64,000 nucleotides of DNA from Globodera rostochiensis (GCA_018350325.1 JAEVLN010000002.1:1831500-1895499), one strand, 5' to 3'. Shown: positions 29,643-41,873, numbered from the stretch's first letter. Numbers and translations: made by a program. Notes: generated from the letters alone by a model not told the origin.

Positions 29643-31066
29643 GTAGGTCTGTTAGAAAAGATTTTGAAAGACCAAACGTTTTCCGGGGCCTAAACGGAGG
29701 GACCCCAAAAGATCCGCCCGACTCTTGAAGATTGTCAGCCAATTTTTCGTTGGACAGTTGAAAAACCCGGGACTGATTGGCGAAAACAAAGATTTACATT
29801 CTTAAAAGCCATTCAAATCTTGAAGAGATTAAAGCTTTGCGATTGGACAAATATCAAAAAAGTCATGACCGAAAAACTTGAAAAAGTTAAACACCCCGAT
29901 TTTTGGGGTTTTCCGGCCATAACTTTGTTGATATTTCTGTCCAATCGCAAGGCTTTAGCTTATTAACACTTCTCATGGCTTTAAGAATGTCCGAATCGGG
30001 TAAGGTTGAAGCAAGTTATTGGCCCGGCCCAGGGCGAGGCGCAACAACAATTTTGAAACTAATTGAGCATTATTTACTTCTTTTTTTTAATTTGGCACTG
30101 AATGTGCTGCCATTGAAAAGAATGCTCCGTGAGATTGCTTTTACATAAAATTAAGTTTGCTTCTTCATTGTCTCTGCCATTCTCTGCGCGAAAAAGATCT
30201 TGAACCGATAGTTGTTGTTCGGATGTTTCTGCCTAATTAATTAAATTGTTGTCCGATCTCCCTCCGACGTTTGCTACAATTTTTAACCATTTTTTCCCCC
30301 TATTTGTTTTTGTTTATTCTCTTAATTTCCGATTTTTATTAATCTATTATTTCATTAATAGGGACCGATTTTTGGCTCTAAATATACATCAGAAGTCCCA
30401 CAAATAATTTCACTAAATTTAATTTCATTTAATTTTTGGTTTCGCACATCTTTTTTTGTTAACAAAATGATTACGATTGAACAAACAAAATTGTTGCAAG
30501 TGATTAAAATTTTTGTTGTAAATTACTAAAGTGAATGAATTTAATCATTTAAATAGAATATTTGTATAATCAATCACAGAGTTCAATTATTGAATAAAAA
30601 GGTGAAAAGGAGTTGGAATAAAGTATTTATTTTTAAAATTATCGTTAGCAAATTTCACAAGTTTAATCATCGATGAAAATTGGACTATTAAATCTCAAGA
30701 GTGATAGGTTATAGCTTACGGCTATTGTATTTGATCTGGTCCGGATCATGCGTGATCTGTCTGTCCGTGATTATGCAAATTATTGATTCCTAATCATTAG
30801 CCAAAAATGCCGAAGTATGCACCGGACAATGGCACTCTACAGATCATGATACAGAACAGAATCATTCCCATCTAGAAACAATGAAATGTTGGGGCTTAAA
30901 TGACCGTTTGATTGTGGGGCTCAGCAAGATGATCAATAAATTAAGGTTGGCGATTTCAAAAACGGAGCCTAACCGGCATTTTACGCTCTAAACTCATTGG
31001 CATTCTTCTTCAACCCGAAATCCGGCATTTTTCTCTACCCGAAGCATCCCTAACTTCACACTTTCT
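29643..31066. other. Convergent intergenic region, possible 3' exon of the membrane gene
   Basis: Contains a palindromic repeat (about 29740-29990). No further exon of the membrane gene could be placed, and no other gene is seen before the kinase stop codon. Confidence 0.45.
29800..29965. repeat. Copy of the GTTATGGCC palindromic repeat family
   Basis: Left half GCGATTGGACAAATATC with AAAAAGTCATGACC; the right half is its inverse, GGCCATAACTTTGTTGATAT then GTCCAATCGC. Related copies lie near 10385, 35090, 36040 and 47720. Confidence 0.65.
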
Positions 31067-33949
31067 TCAATCAATGCCCAACGAGGCCATAATACGAGTG
31101 CAGTTGCGATGGCGAGTGTTCGCGTAACTCATGTAATCGAATTGAATTGCGGAAATTGCCGCCTGATGAATGGCCCAAAGTGTCCAGAAAAAATGTGCAG
31201 CCTAAATTCAAAATTAGAAAATTTTAAAAAACCCCCGAAAAATTCACATTTTTCAGGGATTTACACAAGTTTTCTGCAACTGTACCGCTTCAAAATGTCG
31301 AACTTTCCACAACAACTTGTCCATTTCGCTTTCGTCAATTGCCTGTTGAAACTGTGCAAAATATTGTCGCAGAAAATGTCGTCGCTCTTCCTCTGTGGCG
31401 GCATTAAGCTCAAAGTCGGGAGTGTCATCAAGACCTAAAAACATAAATTTCAGGAAAATAAAAATTTCAAAAAAGAAATTATGGGAAATGTTTCTTGTCA
31501 CACAAAAATTTTTTAGAGGGTTTTACGCAATCCTGAGAAGTGTAGTGGGTTTTCGAAGTTGCTGATTACGAATATGATACCAGATTCATCATATGACATC
31601 ATTTATTTAGTTTGCAACATCTTTGATTTTTTCAAAAAATGTTTATTTGGTAAACATCTCTAGTAGCTGTTCTAGGAGGTTTTCTCAGTGGCATAAAATC
31701 CGAATCTGACCTCCATTTTGACCAATTCCTAACCCCAGGCCCGAGTGTATATTAGGCCGGACAAACTGCAGAGATACCCGACCGGTCACAAAAATGCCGG
31801 GCCGGGCCTTTTCGAAATTGTCCGAAAAAGCCCGTCCATGTCCAAGCCGATTTTCCTAACCCTAATGGGCAGAAATTTAAAAGGATTTTCAATGAATTCA
31901 AAAATTATTTCGAATGCCAATGATCTGGATTTGTTGCAACTCACCAGCATATTCACAAAAATGGTTGGCCACGTCGAACAGTTGGTAGTTGGGCCCGGCG
32001 TATTCGTAATCGATGAAATGGACTTCGCCCGTGCCGTCCTCGTCGTAAAGAACTAAAAAAAAATTTATTTCTCAAAAATTTGTTTATAGAATTACTGTTA
32101 TAAATGAGCAAATCGTTGTGCGCAAATACCAGCGGCGATTTGAACAGTTCCAGCACCGTTAATAGCCGACCCAATTGATCGGACAAAGAGGAGCCTAAAA
32201 ATTTTGGCACTTAAAAATAATTTGTATTTAAAAATTAAAAAATTTCACAATTTTTAAAGACCTGAAAATATCAATAAAAACGTTTTACCCCTAAAATTTT
32301 GGTCGAACTGTTGCTGCACTTCAGGTTTGGCGAACTGTGTGGGCAAATTGGCCAACCAATCCGCACATTTTGCACCAAACATTGGCAAATTTTCGTGTGC
32401 CGTGTCCAACGGAATTTTGTGCATTCGAGCCAATGTTTGGCAAATCTTTCTAATAAAAGATCCTTAATTTTTTATATTTTGTTCAGAGAGACCGAAATCA
32501 GAATTTAGAATCGGTCCCTCTGCTGTTTGTGGTTGTGCCTACTCAACAATGGCCGGTTCGCGCACATTTTTCATGTCCAAACACGTTCCGGGCAAAAAAC
32601 CGCACGCAAATCCGTTGATGAACCGGGCATGCACTGCAGGGCCAAGCCCAGCCCGGTGAAGACGTTCAAAATTGGCCATCTCCGAATTGCTGAAGAGATT
32701 ATAAAAGAAATTCAAACAAATAACTTTTTGTTCAGGTTAAAGACTTTTTTTATTCTTTCCTTCTCCTCACCGATCAATGAGCTGCTCAGTTTTAACCCCA
32801 AACAAGCGGATGACCATTTTCTCATTGCTTTCGGTATGGTTGAGACAAAATATTTTGTTGGTGATCCCATTCGTATAAATCTTTAAAATTATTTTTAAAA
32901 TTTTTATTATTAGACGCGACTAGGTTGTCAGTTTTTGGAAAGATTTTTTCTACCGAACAAAATTTTTGGATAATGAATTGAATTAATTAAATTGATTTGG
33001 GCCAGAACTGACAACCATAGGCTCGGCATATTAATCGATCAAAACTAGGGTTGAGCGGGACCGGGACTTTTGTAAAAACCGGGACCGGGACTAAATTTGG
33101 TCCCGGTCCAAAAAAACCGGGACTACTGGACAAAAACAAGAAAAAAAAATGCTTGGTAAAAAACCGGGACCATTATAAGGGGATTTTAAAGGAATTTTGA
33201 AAAACCGGGACCATTATAAGGGGATTTTAAAGGAATTTTGAAAAACCGGGACCATTATAAGGGGATTTTAAAGGAATTTTGAAAAACCGGGACCATTATA
33301 AGGGGATTTAAAGGAATTTTGAAAAACCGGGACCATTATAAGGGCATTTAAAGGAATTTTGAAAAACCGGGACCATTATAAGGGCATTTTAAAGGAATTT
33401 TGAAAAACCGGGACCATTATAAGGGGATTTTAAAGGAATTTTGAAAAACCGGGACCATTATAAGGGGATTTTAAAGGAATTTTGAAAAACCGGGACCATT
33501 ATAAGGGGATTTAAAGGAATTTTGAAAAACCGGGACCATTATAAGGGCATTTTAAAGGAATTTTGAAAAACCGGGACCATAATAAGGGCATTTTAAAGGA
33601 GTTTTGAAAAACCGGGACTAAAATTTCAGTACCAAAACGGGAAAAATAGACCATTTCAGTACTGGTCCCGGTCCCGTACAACCCTAATCAAAACATTAAG
33701 CGGGTCAGATTTAAGCAGTCTGGCTTTATGTCTGAGCTTCAATTACCGAGCTTTTTGCATTGTTACCTCAATGTCAACCCCACTCTTGTTCCGTATCCAT
33801 TCTGGTCGTATTTGGCCCACAAGGGCTGCAATTTTCTGGGAAAACAACGATGAGGAGGACCTTTCCGAGTAAAGGTCCAAATGTTCTTCCACCGCGTCAT
33901 GAGGAAGTTCCAGTTCAATAAATGGAGCACTTTTTGCTGCTGGGTTCAT
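31067..33949 (-). CDS. Ethanolamine kinase (choline/ethanolamine kinase family)
   Basis: Phosphorylates ethanolamine (or choline) with ATP, the first step of the Kennedy route to phosphatidylethanolamine; cytosolic. Exons (minus): 33949-33767, 32880-32771, 32689-32543, 32449-32289, 32194-32096, 32052-31945, 31434-31265, 31201-31067. They give 370 aa, the usual family length, with all GT-AG introns and consistent phase. Key motifs: TNGITNKIFCLNH (nucleotide loop), VIRLFGVKTEQLIDR, the Brenner-type catalytic motif FAHNDLLIYN (about residue 226), and the family signature FIDYEYAGPNYQLFDVANHF. The C-terminus has AAHFFWTLWAIHQA. The GITNK and VIRLFG pattern is closer to ethanolamine kinases than to choline kinases. 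Start ATG at 33949, stop TGA at 31067. Intron 1 (886 bp) carries a complete hAT-like insertion. Confidence 0.93.
33046..33686. mobile_element. hAT-like element carrying a minisatellite, 641 bp
   Basis: The left end TAGGGTTGAGCGGGACCGGGAC pairs with the right end GTCCCGGTCCCGTACAACCCTA. Perfect 8-bp target copies ATCAAAAC lie at 33038-33045 and 33687-33694. Most of the interior is the 41-bp repeat array. Inserted in intron 1 of the kinase gene. Shares its TAGGGTTG tip with the elements at 29065 and 38554. Confidence 0.85.
33161..33613. repeat. 41-bp minisatellite, 11 copies
   Basis: Unit: AAAAACCGGGACCATTATAA then GGGGATTTTAAAGGAATTTTG, with small length variants (loss of one T, GGGG to GGGC). 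The GGGACCAT word occurs 11 times. The repeats are part of the surrounding hAT-like element. Confidence 0.92.
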
Positions 33950-34130
33950 GCCAGAAAAGATATTTCAAAACAAATATTTAATAGTTGGCAAACTGAAATC
34001 GTGATCCCAATATGATTTGTTTTTAATTCAAATGCAAATTTGGGGAGCGGGACAAATTCAGCACCACCGTAACCTCCTTCATACTAAATTTATTGGCCAA
34101 GTTTTGTACCATTCAAAAGTCATTTTACCG

Positions 34131-34208
34131 TATATACTCTTTTAATCCCCGAACCTCTGAGTAGGTTGAAAAATAATCCCCCATGGGGGATTAAAAGAGT
34201 ATATACAG
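34131..34208. mobile_element. Short hairpin element
   Basis: The arms GTATATACTCTTTTAATCCCC and GGGGATTAAAAGAGTATATAC are perfect inverted repeats of 21 bp around a loop of about 32 bp. It looks like a small MITE. Target duplication not clear. Lies between the kinase and Tra2 genes. Confidence 0.6.
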
Positions 34209-34775
34209 TAGTTTAGAGAATTTTTTAAGCAAGCGCGAAAGTTTGCTGTAGAAAAATGGACTATTAAATGCAAAAATAGAATTGTGGAAGAGTGACTCAA
34301 TCGTTTTGTTGATTTGTATGTAATTAAGGTGACCTTAAATCCGTCTACAAATTTGAAACCGATTTAAGCAAAATTTCAAGAAAAATATTTAAATTTCCAA
34401 AAGTACAATTAAATGTTTATTCATAAAATATAAAATAAAAATCAATAATGGCCCCACCCCAATGTAATTGGTCTCAAATTGGTCTGTTATGTATGTGCAA
34501 TCGCGTTGCTGCTCAACCAATTTATCGACCGAATGATGAAAATAAAACAAATTGTTAAAATATGGGTGACGACTATGTTCAGTGGACTGACAACCTTTTC
34601 AAAAATGAGGCGGAGTAAATGAAGAAAAAAATGATACAATAAAAAGCACAAATAGACAAACTGTGACAAAGGACCAAAAAAAAATAAAATCCAAAATTAC
34701 AAAAAATGGGGCAATTTTTACAAACAAAACTCCCAGCCCCTTTCATCTCAATCAGCAATCAATGCGCAACACCGA

Positions 34776-37465
34776 TCAGCGCGAACGTGATCGTGAACGG
34801 CTCGCGCTTCGGCTACGCGTTGGAGGACTCTTTGACGAATTTATTGGCATGTGACGACTGTTGAGAGAGAATTTGGAAAATATGTATGAATAAACGGTTG
34901 CAATTAATTAATTTTTTAAAATTAAAAGACACCAGAAACGCATCCGGTCCGAAGGTCGAAAGTGGTGTAACTTTCTTCAACCTGAACCGATTAGGTCGAA
35001 CATAATACCAAATGAAAGCTTGTGAAAGCTTGCAATGAGTTAGAGTTATCATTAAGTTAAAGCTAAGCGATTGGACAATGCTTAAAAAAAGTTATGGCCA
35101 AAAAAATTAAAAACTCCAAAGGTGGCTATTTTTGGAGGTTTTCTGGCCATAACCTTTTTCATAATTATTAGATCGCTTAGTTTTTGCTTATTAATTGCTT
35201 CTCCTCATCGAAAGCTTTCATTTGGTATAATGTTTGACCTTTCGACCTCCGGACAAGTAGCCACCAGAAATAAATATAAATTTTAACCAATTGATTTAAA
35301 ATTTAATTTGGTTAAAAAATCTGCTGCACTTACTAAGGACCGCCGCCTCGCGTGACGGAGTAATCTATACGTACTTTCATCCCATCTATCACCACATCCG
35401 TCATGTTGTCTTTAGCCTACAATTAAGTTTCAATTCCTTATTATTACAACGAATACCCCAAAGGCTCTCTATTAGCAATCTGATCATTCAATTTTCAAAT
35501 GAAATCTCGACGAAATTTTTTCGAGATTCTCGATCGAACAATTTTTACCGAAATTCGAGATTTTTTAAAGATTTTTCAGTGATCTCGAACGAATCTCGAT
35601 CGTTTAAATTTTTTTTTTCGAGATTTTACGAGATTCGAGATTTTTTAAGATTTTTCAGTGATCTCGAACGAATCTCGATCGTTTAAATTTTTTTTTTGAG
35701 ACTTTAGGAGATTCGAGATTTTTCGAGATTCTCGATCGTAATCTCGATCGGTCCTCACAAGTCCGATCTCTAGTAACGATTTCGGTATACTTACGCGAGC
35801 GGCCTCCTTGGTGTTGGTGAAGTAGACGAAGGCAAAGCCACGTGATCGGCCAGAATAGCGATCATAGACAATCTGCACTGACTCGACCTCGCCCCAGCGG
35901 CCAAACAATTGTTTAAGATCGCGTTCGCTGGTGTGCTGAATGCCCACAAAATTAATTACATAATATTACCCAAAAAAATAGGGACAAAACCCAACTCGTC
36001 CCCCCGAAAACTGAAATTTTTATTTTTGTAGACAATGGCCCATAACTTTAATGGCATTTGTCTAATCGATTGGATTTTGCTTTCTAATAGCTTCTACTCA
36101 GTGTTTGCTTTCGAATCATACCAAATTATTTGATTTGGTTTGCTAGAAAAAAAGTTATAATGAAAAAGGTTCAAAAAAGTTGGGCGAAGGAGAACGAGTT
36201 GGGGTTTTCCCAAAAATAACAACCCAGATGTTTTGTGGTTACTTCGTGGAGAGAATGTTAAGAATTTGTTTATTCGAATAGTGCCAAATCCTTTAGAATT
36301 AATTTTGTTGGTCAATGGCACCGAAATTGTCCCGGCATTGGGTCGTCCAGATCCGTGCAAAAATGTGTTAAAAAATACCCAAAAAACAAATGTTTTAAAC
36401 ACAGACCAAACTCATGCCAAAAACGCCCAAACAAGGGCATGGCTCCGGATTGTCTCGTCCATCATAATAAAAACGACGTGAACCGCTGTGAAAACCGCCG
36501 CGAGAAGAAAAGGAGACATTATTGTTGTCACGGGAACGGCTTAATTAAAAAGTAAATATTCAAGATCCAATAAAGTGAATTTAGAAGATTATCATTTTCT
36601 GAACTTTGAGCAAATTTTAATTGTTATTGCAAAAATAATTTGAGTCAAATTATTTTGGCAAATTTTTACATTTTTTATTTGTTTAATTTAATAAACAAAA
36701 ACGCAGTCCAGTCGAGAATTTCCTTACAGTTCCTCTTCCATTCGATTTTCAATTTTAGAAAAATTTGTTTTTTTTCATTAAAAGAAAATAAAAAATTAGT
36801 TGGCAACACTTTTTTAAGCATTTATTGGCTTAATAAATACACAATTTACAAGTGGTCCCAACTAGAGACCGGACTTGAGCTTTGAGCGAGATGTCGAGAC
36901 GAGATTCTCGAAAAAATCTTGGGTCTCGAAAAATCTCGTTATTCGAGACGAGATGTCGAGACGAGATTTCTCGAGAATCTCGTCGAGATTTTGTCTCGAG
37001 ATCTCGTCTCGTTCCGGTCTCTAGTCCCAACTATCAAGGACCGACCCTTCCACCTAGAATGTGCCCATGCCCGATGGTTAAAAATCTCGATTTTTTTATG
37101 ACAAATCCTTTAATTGAGTATTTATTTCCATGACATGTTAATGTTTGCTTGTTACCTTACGGCTCATCATACATTTGTATGGTCAAATTGTCGCTTTGTT
37201 TTTTGTCATTTTGAATTTGGGAAAATTAATGGAAGAAACTTTTGTAATTGAGAATTGATTTGAAAAAGTCGGGATTCTGTGATTGAATGAGTGTCCATTG
37301 ACAACAAAAAATTCCTTCTGTAATTGATATTTGGTTTTGACCACATTTTTTTAAACATTTGTAGCACTTCACAAGAAGGCCTTTTGTTTGCCTTACAAAA
37401 TGCCAAGAAAACAACACCTTCGTCCATTGCGTCTTGAAGAGACAACATCACGTCGTGGAGACGGG
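34776..37465 (-). CDS. tra2: Transformer-2-like SR splicing factor (5' end open)
   Basis: An RNA-binding regulator of exon inclusion in the nucleus. Exons found (minus): 37465-37418, 36539-36407, 35935-35795, 35416-35334, 34857-34776, consistent in phase. An RS-type stretch (SPRRDVVSSRRNGRSRSRD) precedes a Gly/Ser/Arg segment. The RRM follows, with RNP2 CLGVFGMSL, then HTSERDLKQLF, and RNP1 RSRGFAFVYF, ending VRIDYSVTRGGGP. The last exon encodes SPPTRSRSASRSRSRSR and then the stop at 34776, a short RS tail. The order RS-RRM-RS and RNP2 wording match Tra2 (C. elegans RSP-8). The 37418-37465 exon is only 48 nt and starts in phase 2, so a further 5' exon with the start codon lies right of 37465 and was not identified. 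The introns carry several mobile elements. Confidence 0.87.
34940..35270. mobile_element. Palindromic element in a Tra2 intron
   Basis: Outer words CCGGTCCGAAGGTCGAAA and, inverted, TTTCGACCTCCGGACA. Inner words ATAATACCAAATGAAAGCTT and AAGCTTTCATTTGGTATAAT. The centre pairs AAAGTTATGGCCAAAAAA with TTTCTGGCCATAACCTTTT. One fold-back of about 330 bp, the fullest copy of the family also seen near 10385, 29880 and 47720. Confidence 0.7.
35558..35765. repeat. Two-copy tandem of about 79 bp, CGAGAT-rich
   Basis: The phrase TTTTTCAGTGATCTCGAACG followed by AATCTCGATCGTTTAAA occurs twice with about 79-bp spacing, then decays into further ATCTCGATCG words. Intronic in the Tra2 gene. Confidence 0.7.
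36863..37023. mobile_element. hAT-like element, 161 bp
   Basis: The ends TAGAGACCGG and CCGGTCTCTA are perfect 10-bp inverted repeats fitting YARNG. The 8-bp target copies GTCCCAAC at 36855-36862 and 37024-37031 are identical. The interior is GAGATCTCG-type self-complementary sequence. Inserted in a Tra2 intron. Confidence 0.85.
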
Positions 37466-37613
37466 CTGAAAACATTTTTGTTGAAATAATGATTAATCGA
37501 TCTTTTGACTCTTGACAGGCCCAAATTAATTACCGGGATTTTCTGGTCCCGATAAAAACCCGGGAGTTAGGTCACCGGAAAACGATGGGATTTCGCTCAG
37601 CTAGGCTTCAAAT

Positions 37614-37711
37614 TAGGGCAGGACGGGACCGAGACTTTTTGAAAAACCGGGTCAGTACCAAAATGGAAAAAATTGACCATTCAGTACTGGTCGCGGTCCC
37701 GTCCTACCCTA
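37614..37711. mobile_element. hAT-like element, 98 bp
   Basis: Starts TAGGGCAGGACGGGACC and ends GGTCCCGTCCTACCCTA. The flanks CTTCAAAT and CTTTCAAAT are alike but differ by one base of length, so the target duplication is imperfect. Confidence 0.65.
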
Positions 37712-38553
37712 CTTTCAAATCATGAACGTTTTCGAATCCCATCACCCTCAAGGTCTGTTCGTACATCGTTACCGTTTATTTCCTGACCTACCTATAAGTA
37801 TGGGAACGAGAACGACTGGGTGTGCAGTGTTTTTCCCTCTTCTGCCTCTTGTGACATTTATCGCCTGCGGGGCTGTAATCCTAAAATATTTTATTTTAAA
37901 AAATTTTTTTAAATTACAATTTTACTCGTTCGCGCTTATGCTGTACACGGCCCATTTGATTTTCAGCTTTCTATCAAATAGAGACTTTGGCTAATGTTTA
38001 ACCGTGTTTGTCTGAAAATGTTTTGAATTGAACCGCTTGAAGCTGACAAAAATAGAAAAAGTGATTAAATTAAAAAACCAAATTTTAGTCCGATTTTGGG
38101 GAATTTCTCATTTTCAGCTAATGATTTCCAAAGAATAATAAAATATATAAAACGAGTAACACTGCTTCAATTTCCATCTGATTTTCCAATTTATTCTTTA
38201 TCCAATGCCACCACCCACCACTCCCCGCCCCCAATTCTCCATTTTGCCACATGTTGACCACGTATACATAGGCTATGTTGCCACGTCGTTTCTTCTCTTC
38301 ACATCCAGCCACCATTAAAGAGGTGCCTTCTGCCAAGGCATCATGGCATGCCATCATTGTCATACCTCCCCCACCCATTCAATGCCAACATATTTCACCG
38401 ATCAATCAAAACGATCAATGAGAAATACATACACATGCAATGATGGGTTGGTGGGTGATGGACAGGATGTAAAATTGAGGGATGTCAATTTTGTTTTGTA
38501 CAAAAGTGTAATATTCATTCACATCGGTTTAGGGCAGCGTTTATACCCCCGAC

Positions 38554-38702
38554 TAGGGTTGGACAAAACCGGATATTATCCGGGTCGCCCGGATACCGAT
38601 CCCGGATCTACCATAATTTAGCTGTCATCGTTCAAGACCGGCTAATTTTTATTCAAAATTGTCCCATACCGGTTCCAGATTATTCGGTTTTGTCCAACCC
38701 TA
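38554..38702. mobile_element. hAT-like element, 149 bp
   Basis: Starts TAGGGTTGGACAAAACCGG and ends TCGGTTTTGTCCAACCCTA. Perfect 8-bp flanks CCCCCGAC at 38546-38553 and 38703-38710. Confidence 0.87.
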
Positions 38703-39159
38703 CCCCCGACCCTCGGGGCGGGAAGGTCGGGGATCGGAGCTGGACTCTAGTTTAGGGAATGGGATTGAAAATTCTTTAAAAATTGTTTTTGTAAATTTTT
38801 CTATATCAATATCGCCGGGAGGGAAGGGCTCTACATGGACAATGTGACGACTTTTACCGCATTTAAATCTTTATACGTGCGTAGAACAACAACAACAAGT
38901 CAACACAAATGTAAGGATAATGCATGGGCATGAAACACACAAAAGAACCCCCATCAACGCAATACATACCGTAGTTCTTGCAACAAATATATTACTACCA
39001 TAATTACAGTTAATTTGAGTGCACTAATAATTACTGTCTTGAACGTATATAAATGTGTGCAGGAAACTGGCCCGTCATCCGGATGGATTTTTGCATTTTT
39101 TGTTTAAAACCCAATTTTGATCAAAATTATTAGTCTTTAAAACATTTAGAATTTAACTA

Positions 39160-39290
39160 CTGTTAAATGCCAAAAAAATGGTCCAAATAATTCTTTAAAT
39201 GCCAAAAAATTGTCCAAATAATTCTTTAAATGCCAAAAAATTGTCCAAATAATTCTTTAAATGCCAAAAAAAAAGGTCCAAATAATCTTA
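39160..39290. repeat. 31-bp tandem repeat, about 4 copies
   Basis: Unit TTTAAATGCCAAAAAATTGT then CCAAATAATTC, repeated about four times with small insertions of A or G. Confidence 0.85.
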
Positions 39291-39511
39291 ACAAAAAATG
39301 CAAATTTATAAGGAGCCGGCATGGACCACACACACCAGGATATAACATCACCACCCAGGGGGGTGCATTCCCGATCATTTTAAAAAAATGTATGCGCAAA
39401 AACTGATCAGAACAGACAGCCTACAAATATTCATACCCATCGGCACATAAAGGTGATCGATCAATCGCACATATTACAGAAAAAAATAGTGGCGGGTGTT
39501 AATGATGTTCG

Positions 39512-41855
39512 TTATGTGGCCGGTGACCTGCTTGTCCCCTCGCCCAACCCTTCGTCATCATTTGCATCCTGTCCATCTGACGAGTTTGACTCCAACTCCT
39601 CCAGTCCGTCATCCTGGAACAGTTCCTCATCAAAAACGACAACTTTTGTTGACGGTTGCTGTGCATCGGCATCATCTTCGACGTCGTCCTCCAGCTTCAT
39701 CTGCTCTTGGAAGGTCCGCTCGTCAATTTCGAATGCATGCATTTGTTCTTCCTGTGCCGGGGAGGATAATTAATATTAAACATTTTTTACAGAAATTCAA
39801 AATCCTCCCCATCCCTACGCCAAATTTTTTCATGTGCAATAACATTTTTTTTCTTCTAAAAGCTAAACAAAATAAAATTTGCATTTTTCATTTTCACAAT
39901 AAAAATTGTAAGGGTTTCCCCAGCGGCGCTTTTCACAGACGCGTTAACATTTCTGGCATTATTTATCAAATTTGCATAAAACATGAGGTGCTGAGGTGGT
40001 CTTAAACCAGATGCTAACATTATAGTACATCAAACAAGCCCGAAATTGTAACAGGTTAAAAATAATTTGCAAAAAAAAAATTTGAAATTTGTTTTTTACC
40101 TCTTCTCCATCTTCCTGCTCCCTGTCGTATTGGGCCACCTCATTGGCTTCGTCACCCTCTCCACCATTTTGTTCGGCAATCAGATCCGGATTGAACGTGA
40201 AAAGGTCACGACCCGAAAGGCCAGCCTTGAAATTGCACAAAAAATTTCATACCAAAAAAAAAAAAAAATCGAAATTTTGACTTCTATAAACTATGACCAA
40301 AATAACAAAATTCAATTGAATCCAATTTGTCTAATGGCAAATTGTCCGTGCTATTTCGCTAAAATGTCTAAATGTCGACTATTGGGCCTTTTTGGGTTTT
40401 TTGAAGTTCTGGGTTTTCTTTTTTATCATTCAAGATAATTTTTTTCGGATTTTTTCGGCACAAATTGTACCAAAGTTGGCACTTTTTCGGGCACAAACCT
40501 GTTTTCCGCTTTTGAACGTGGCCAACTTGTTCTTGTCTGATTGCCGCAATGCTTGCCGTTTTTCGCGCAGTTTCTTCTTTTTCCATGCTATGAACGTGTC
40601 CAGGGTGACTTTGGTCAAATTTTGGTCCAACAATTTTGATCTCTGCATAAACCATGCGTTAAAATGCTATTGTTCAACAACAATTTCAAGCAGTACGTAC
40701 CTCTGTTTCGATGAATTGTTCCAATGAGATTTTAGTGAGCCGATTTTGTTCCTCCATTTTCTTTCGGTCCTTCTTCAAAATGTAACCCGGAGGCAACGCG
40801 TGCCTTAATAATTTTTGTTTTTGAAAAATTATGTTCAAAAATTTGAACAAAAAATGATCAACACCTGTAAATGCACGTATCGCCGTTAGGACACTCCCAG
40901 AACCAGCCATATTTGCTGTTCTCCACTTAAAACGTTTTTATATTTAAGCCATTGGTAAACATTTTTGTTTAATTTAACGTTTTTTGTTAAGAAAATCGTG
41001 CTTTTAAAAACAATTAACCTGCATCAAGGAAGTACTTGCAGAGGATGTCCGTTTGGTTGGGCCTCTTCCGGTCCTTTTCTCCGTGCTTTTTCTCAGCAAC
41101 ATCTTGCAGCATTTTCTCATCCCAATTTTCGTTGGTTTCTGAAAAAAACAATTGGACTTTTCCCCCGGGGGAGGGGGGTCTAAAAAAACCAACCCTCTTT
41201 TTTGTCGTCCTTTAAGTCCCTACTGTCCACAAACAAATTCTTTTTCACCGTCTTTTGCTGTGTGGACATGTCATGACTGAACTTGCATTTGTTGCTAAAA
41301 TTGGGAATAAGCATTTCAAAAAAGTTTTTTTTTGAAAAAACTACATACGAAACTTCATTTAAAAATAGCAAAATTACCCTTTGGTACAAAGTCCTTGCTT
41401 GAAAAAGACACATAACACCGATTTCGGGTCGACATCTTAAAAAGGATTTTTACTTTAATCTGTTTTCCGATTTTGCAATTAAAATTTTCTTCGATAAAAG
41501 TGATCAGATCACTTTTGTTCAGGTTTTTTTTTGAACTGATTGGTGGTTGTTCCGTTTATACCTGCGCTCACTTGCTGAGTTGCTTGCGCAACCGGCTTAA
41601 AAATCTTGCTCATGTCCTTCAAGTCATCGTCATCCTGCTTCTTCTTCTGTGGAAACTGCTTGGATGGTGCCCCCATAATCTGAAATTGGCTAACCAATGA
41701 AAATGTATGCTTTTTTCCGTTGTTCAACTTGCATTTTTTTCGAGCTGAGCCCTCAATTTTTTGTTTTTTATTCCAAATGTTCGGTCCTCAAGCACTTTCT
41801 GCTTCTTCTTCTCCTCCGTCTTTTTGTTCGGTTTGGGCTGATTTTTTGGAGGCAT
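39512..41855 (-). CDS. zc3h15: ZC3H15/DFRP1-like CCCH zinc-finger protein
   Basis: The family binds and stabilises DRG1-type developmentally regulated GTPases and associates with ribosomes in the cytosol. Exons (minus): 41855-41733, 41679-41562, 41435-41378, 41294-41194, 41138-41019, 40925-40865, 40803-40701, 40642-40499, 40225-40100, 39751-39512. They give 397 aa in consistent phase, close to the usual length. The N-terminus MPPKNQPKPNKK with EDRTFGIKNKK is the family hallmark. The first CCCH finger is CVFFKQGLC..NKCKFSH, the second ICKYF..WECPNGDTCIYRH with YGWFWECP. The DFRP-type middle region has ALPPGYILKKDRKK, KVTLDTFIAWKKKK and GRDLFTFNPDL. The tail is acidic. Intron 1 uses a GC donor (AAAT|GCAAGT); the nearby GT reading breaks the frame. 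Confidence 0.94.
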
Positions 41856-41863
41856 TTTTTAAA

Positions 41864-41873
41864 TCTAAAAAAA
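41864..41873 (-). promoter_or_regulatory. Possible trans-splice acceptor of ZC3H15
   Basis: On the minus strand a T-run ending TTTTTTTTAG sits 9 bases before the start codon. This is where a spliced-leader acceptor is expected in nematode mRNAs. Inference from position and sequence only. Confidence 0.45.

Larger units (their letters stand above)
37466..39511. other. Intergenic region between Tra2 and ZC3H15
   Basis: Probably includes the missing Tra2 5' exon(s), which could not be placed. Holds two hAT-like elements and a 31-bp tandem repeat. No separate gene seen. Confidence 0.5.

Noticed and set aside
33161..33613. CRISPR-like regular array
   Set aside because: The 41-bp units are contiguous with no unique spacers; an intronic minisatellite in a eukaryote.
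37206..37475. 89-aa minus-strand open frame
   Set aside because: Only a 48-nt exon inside it is supported, in another frame, as an RS-encoding Tra2 exon.
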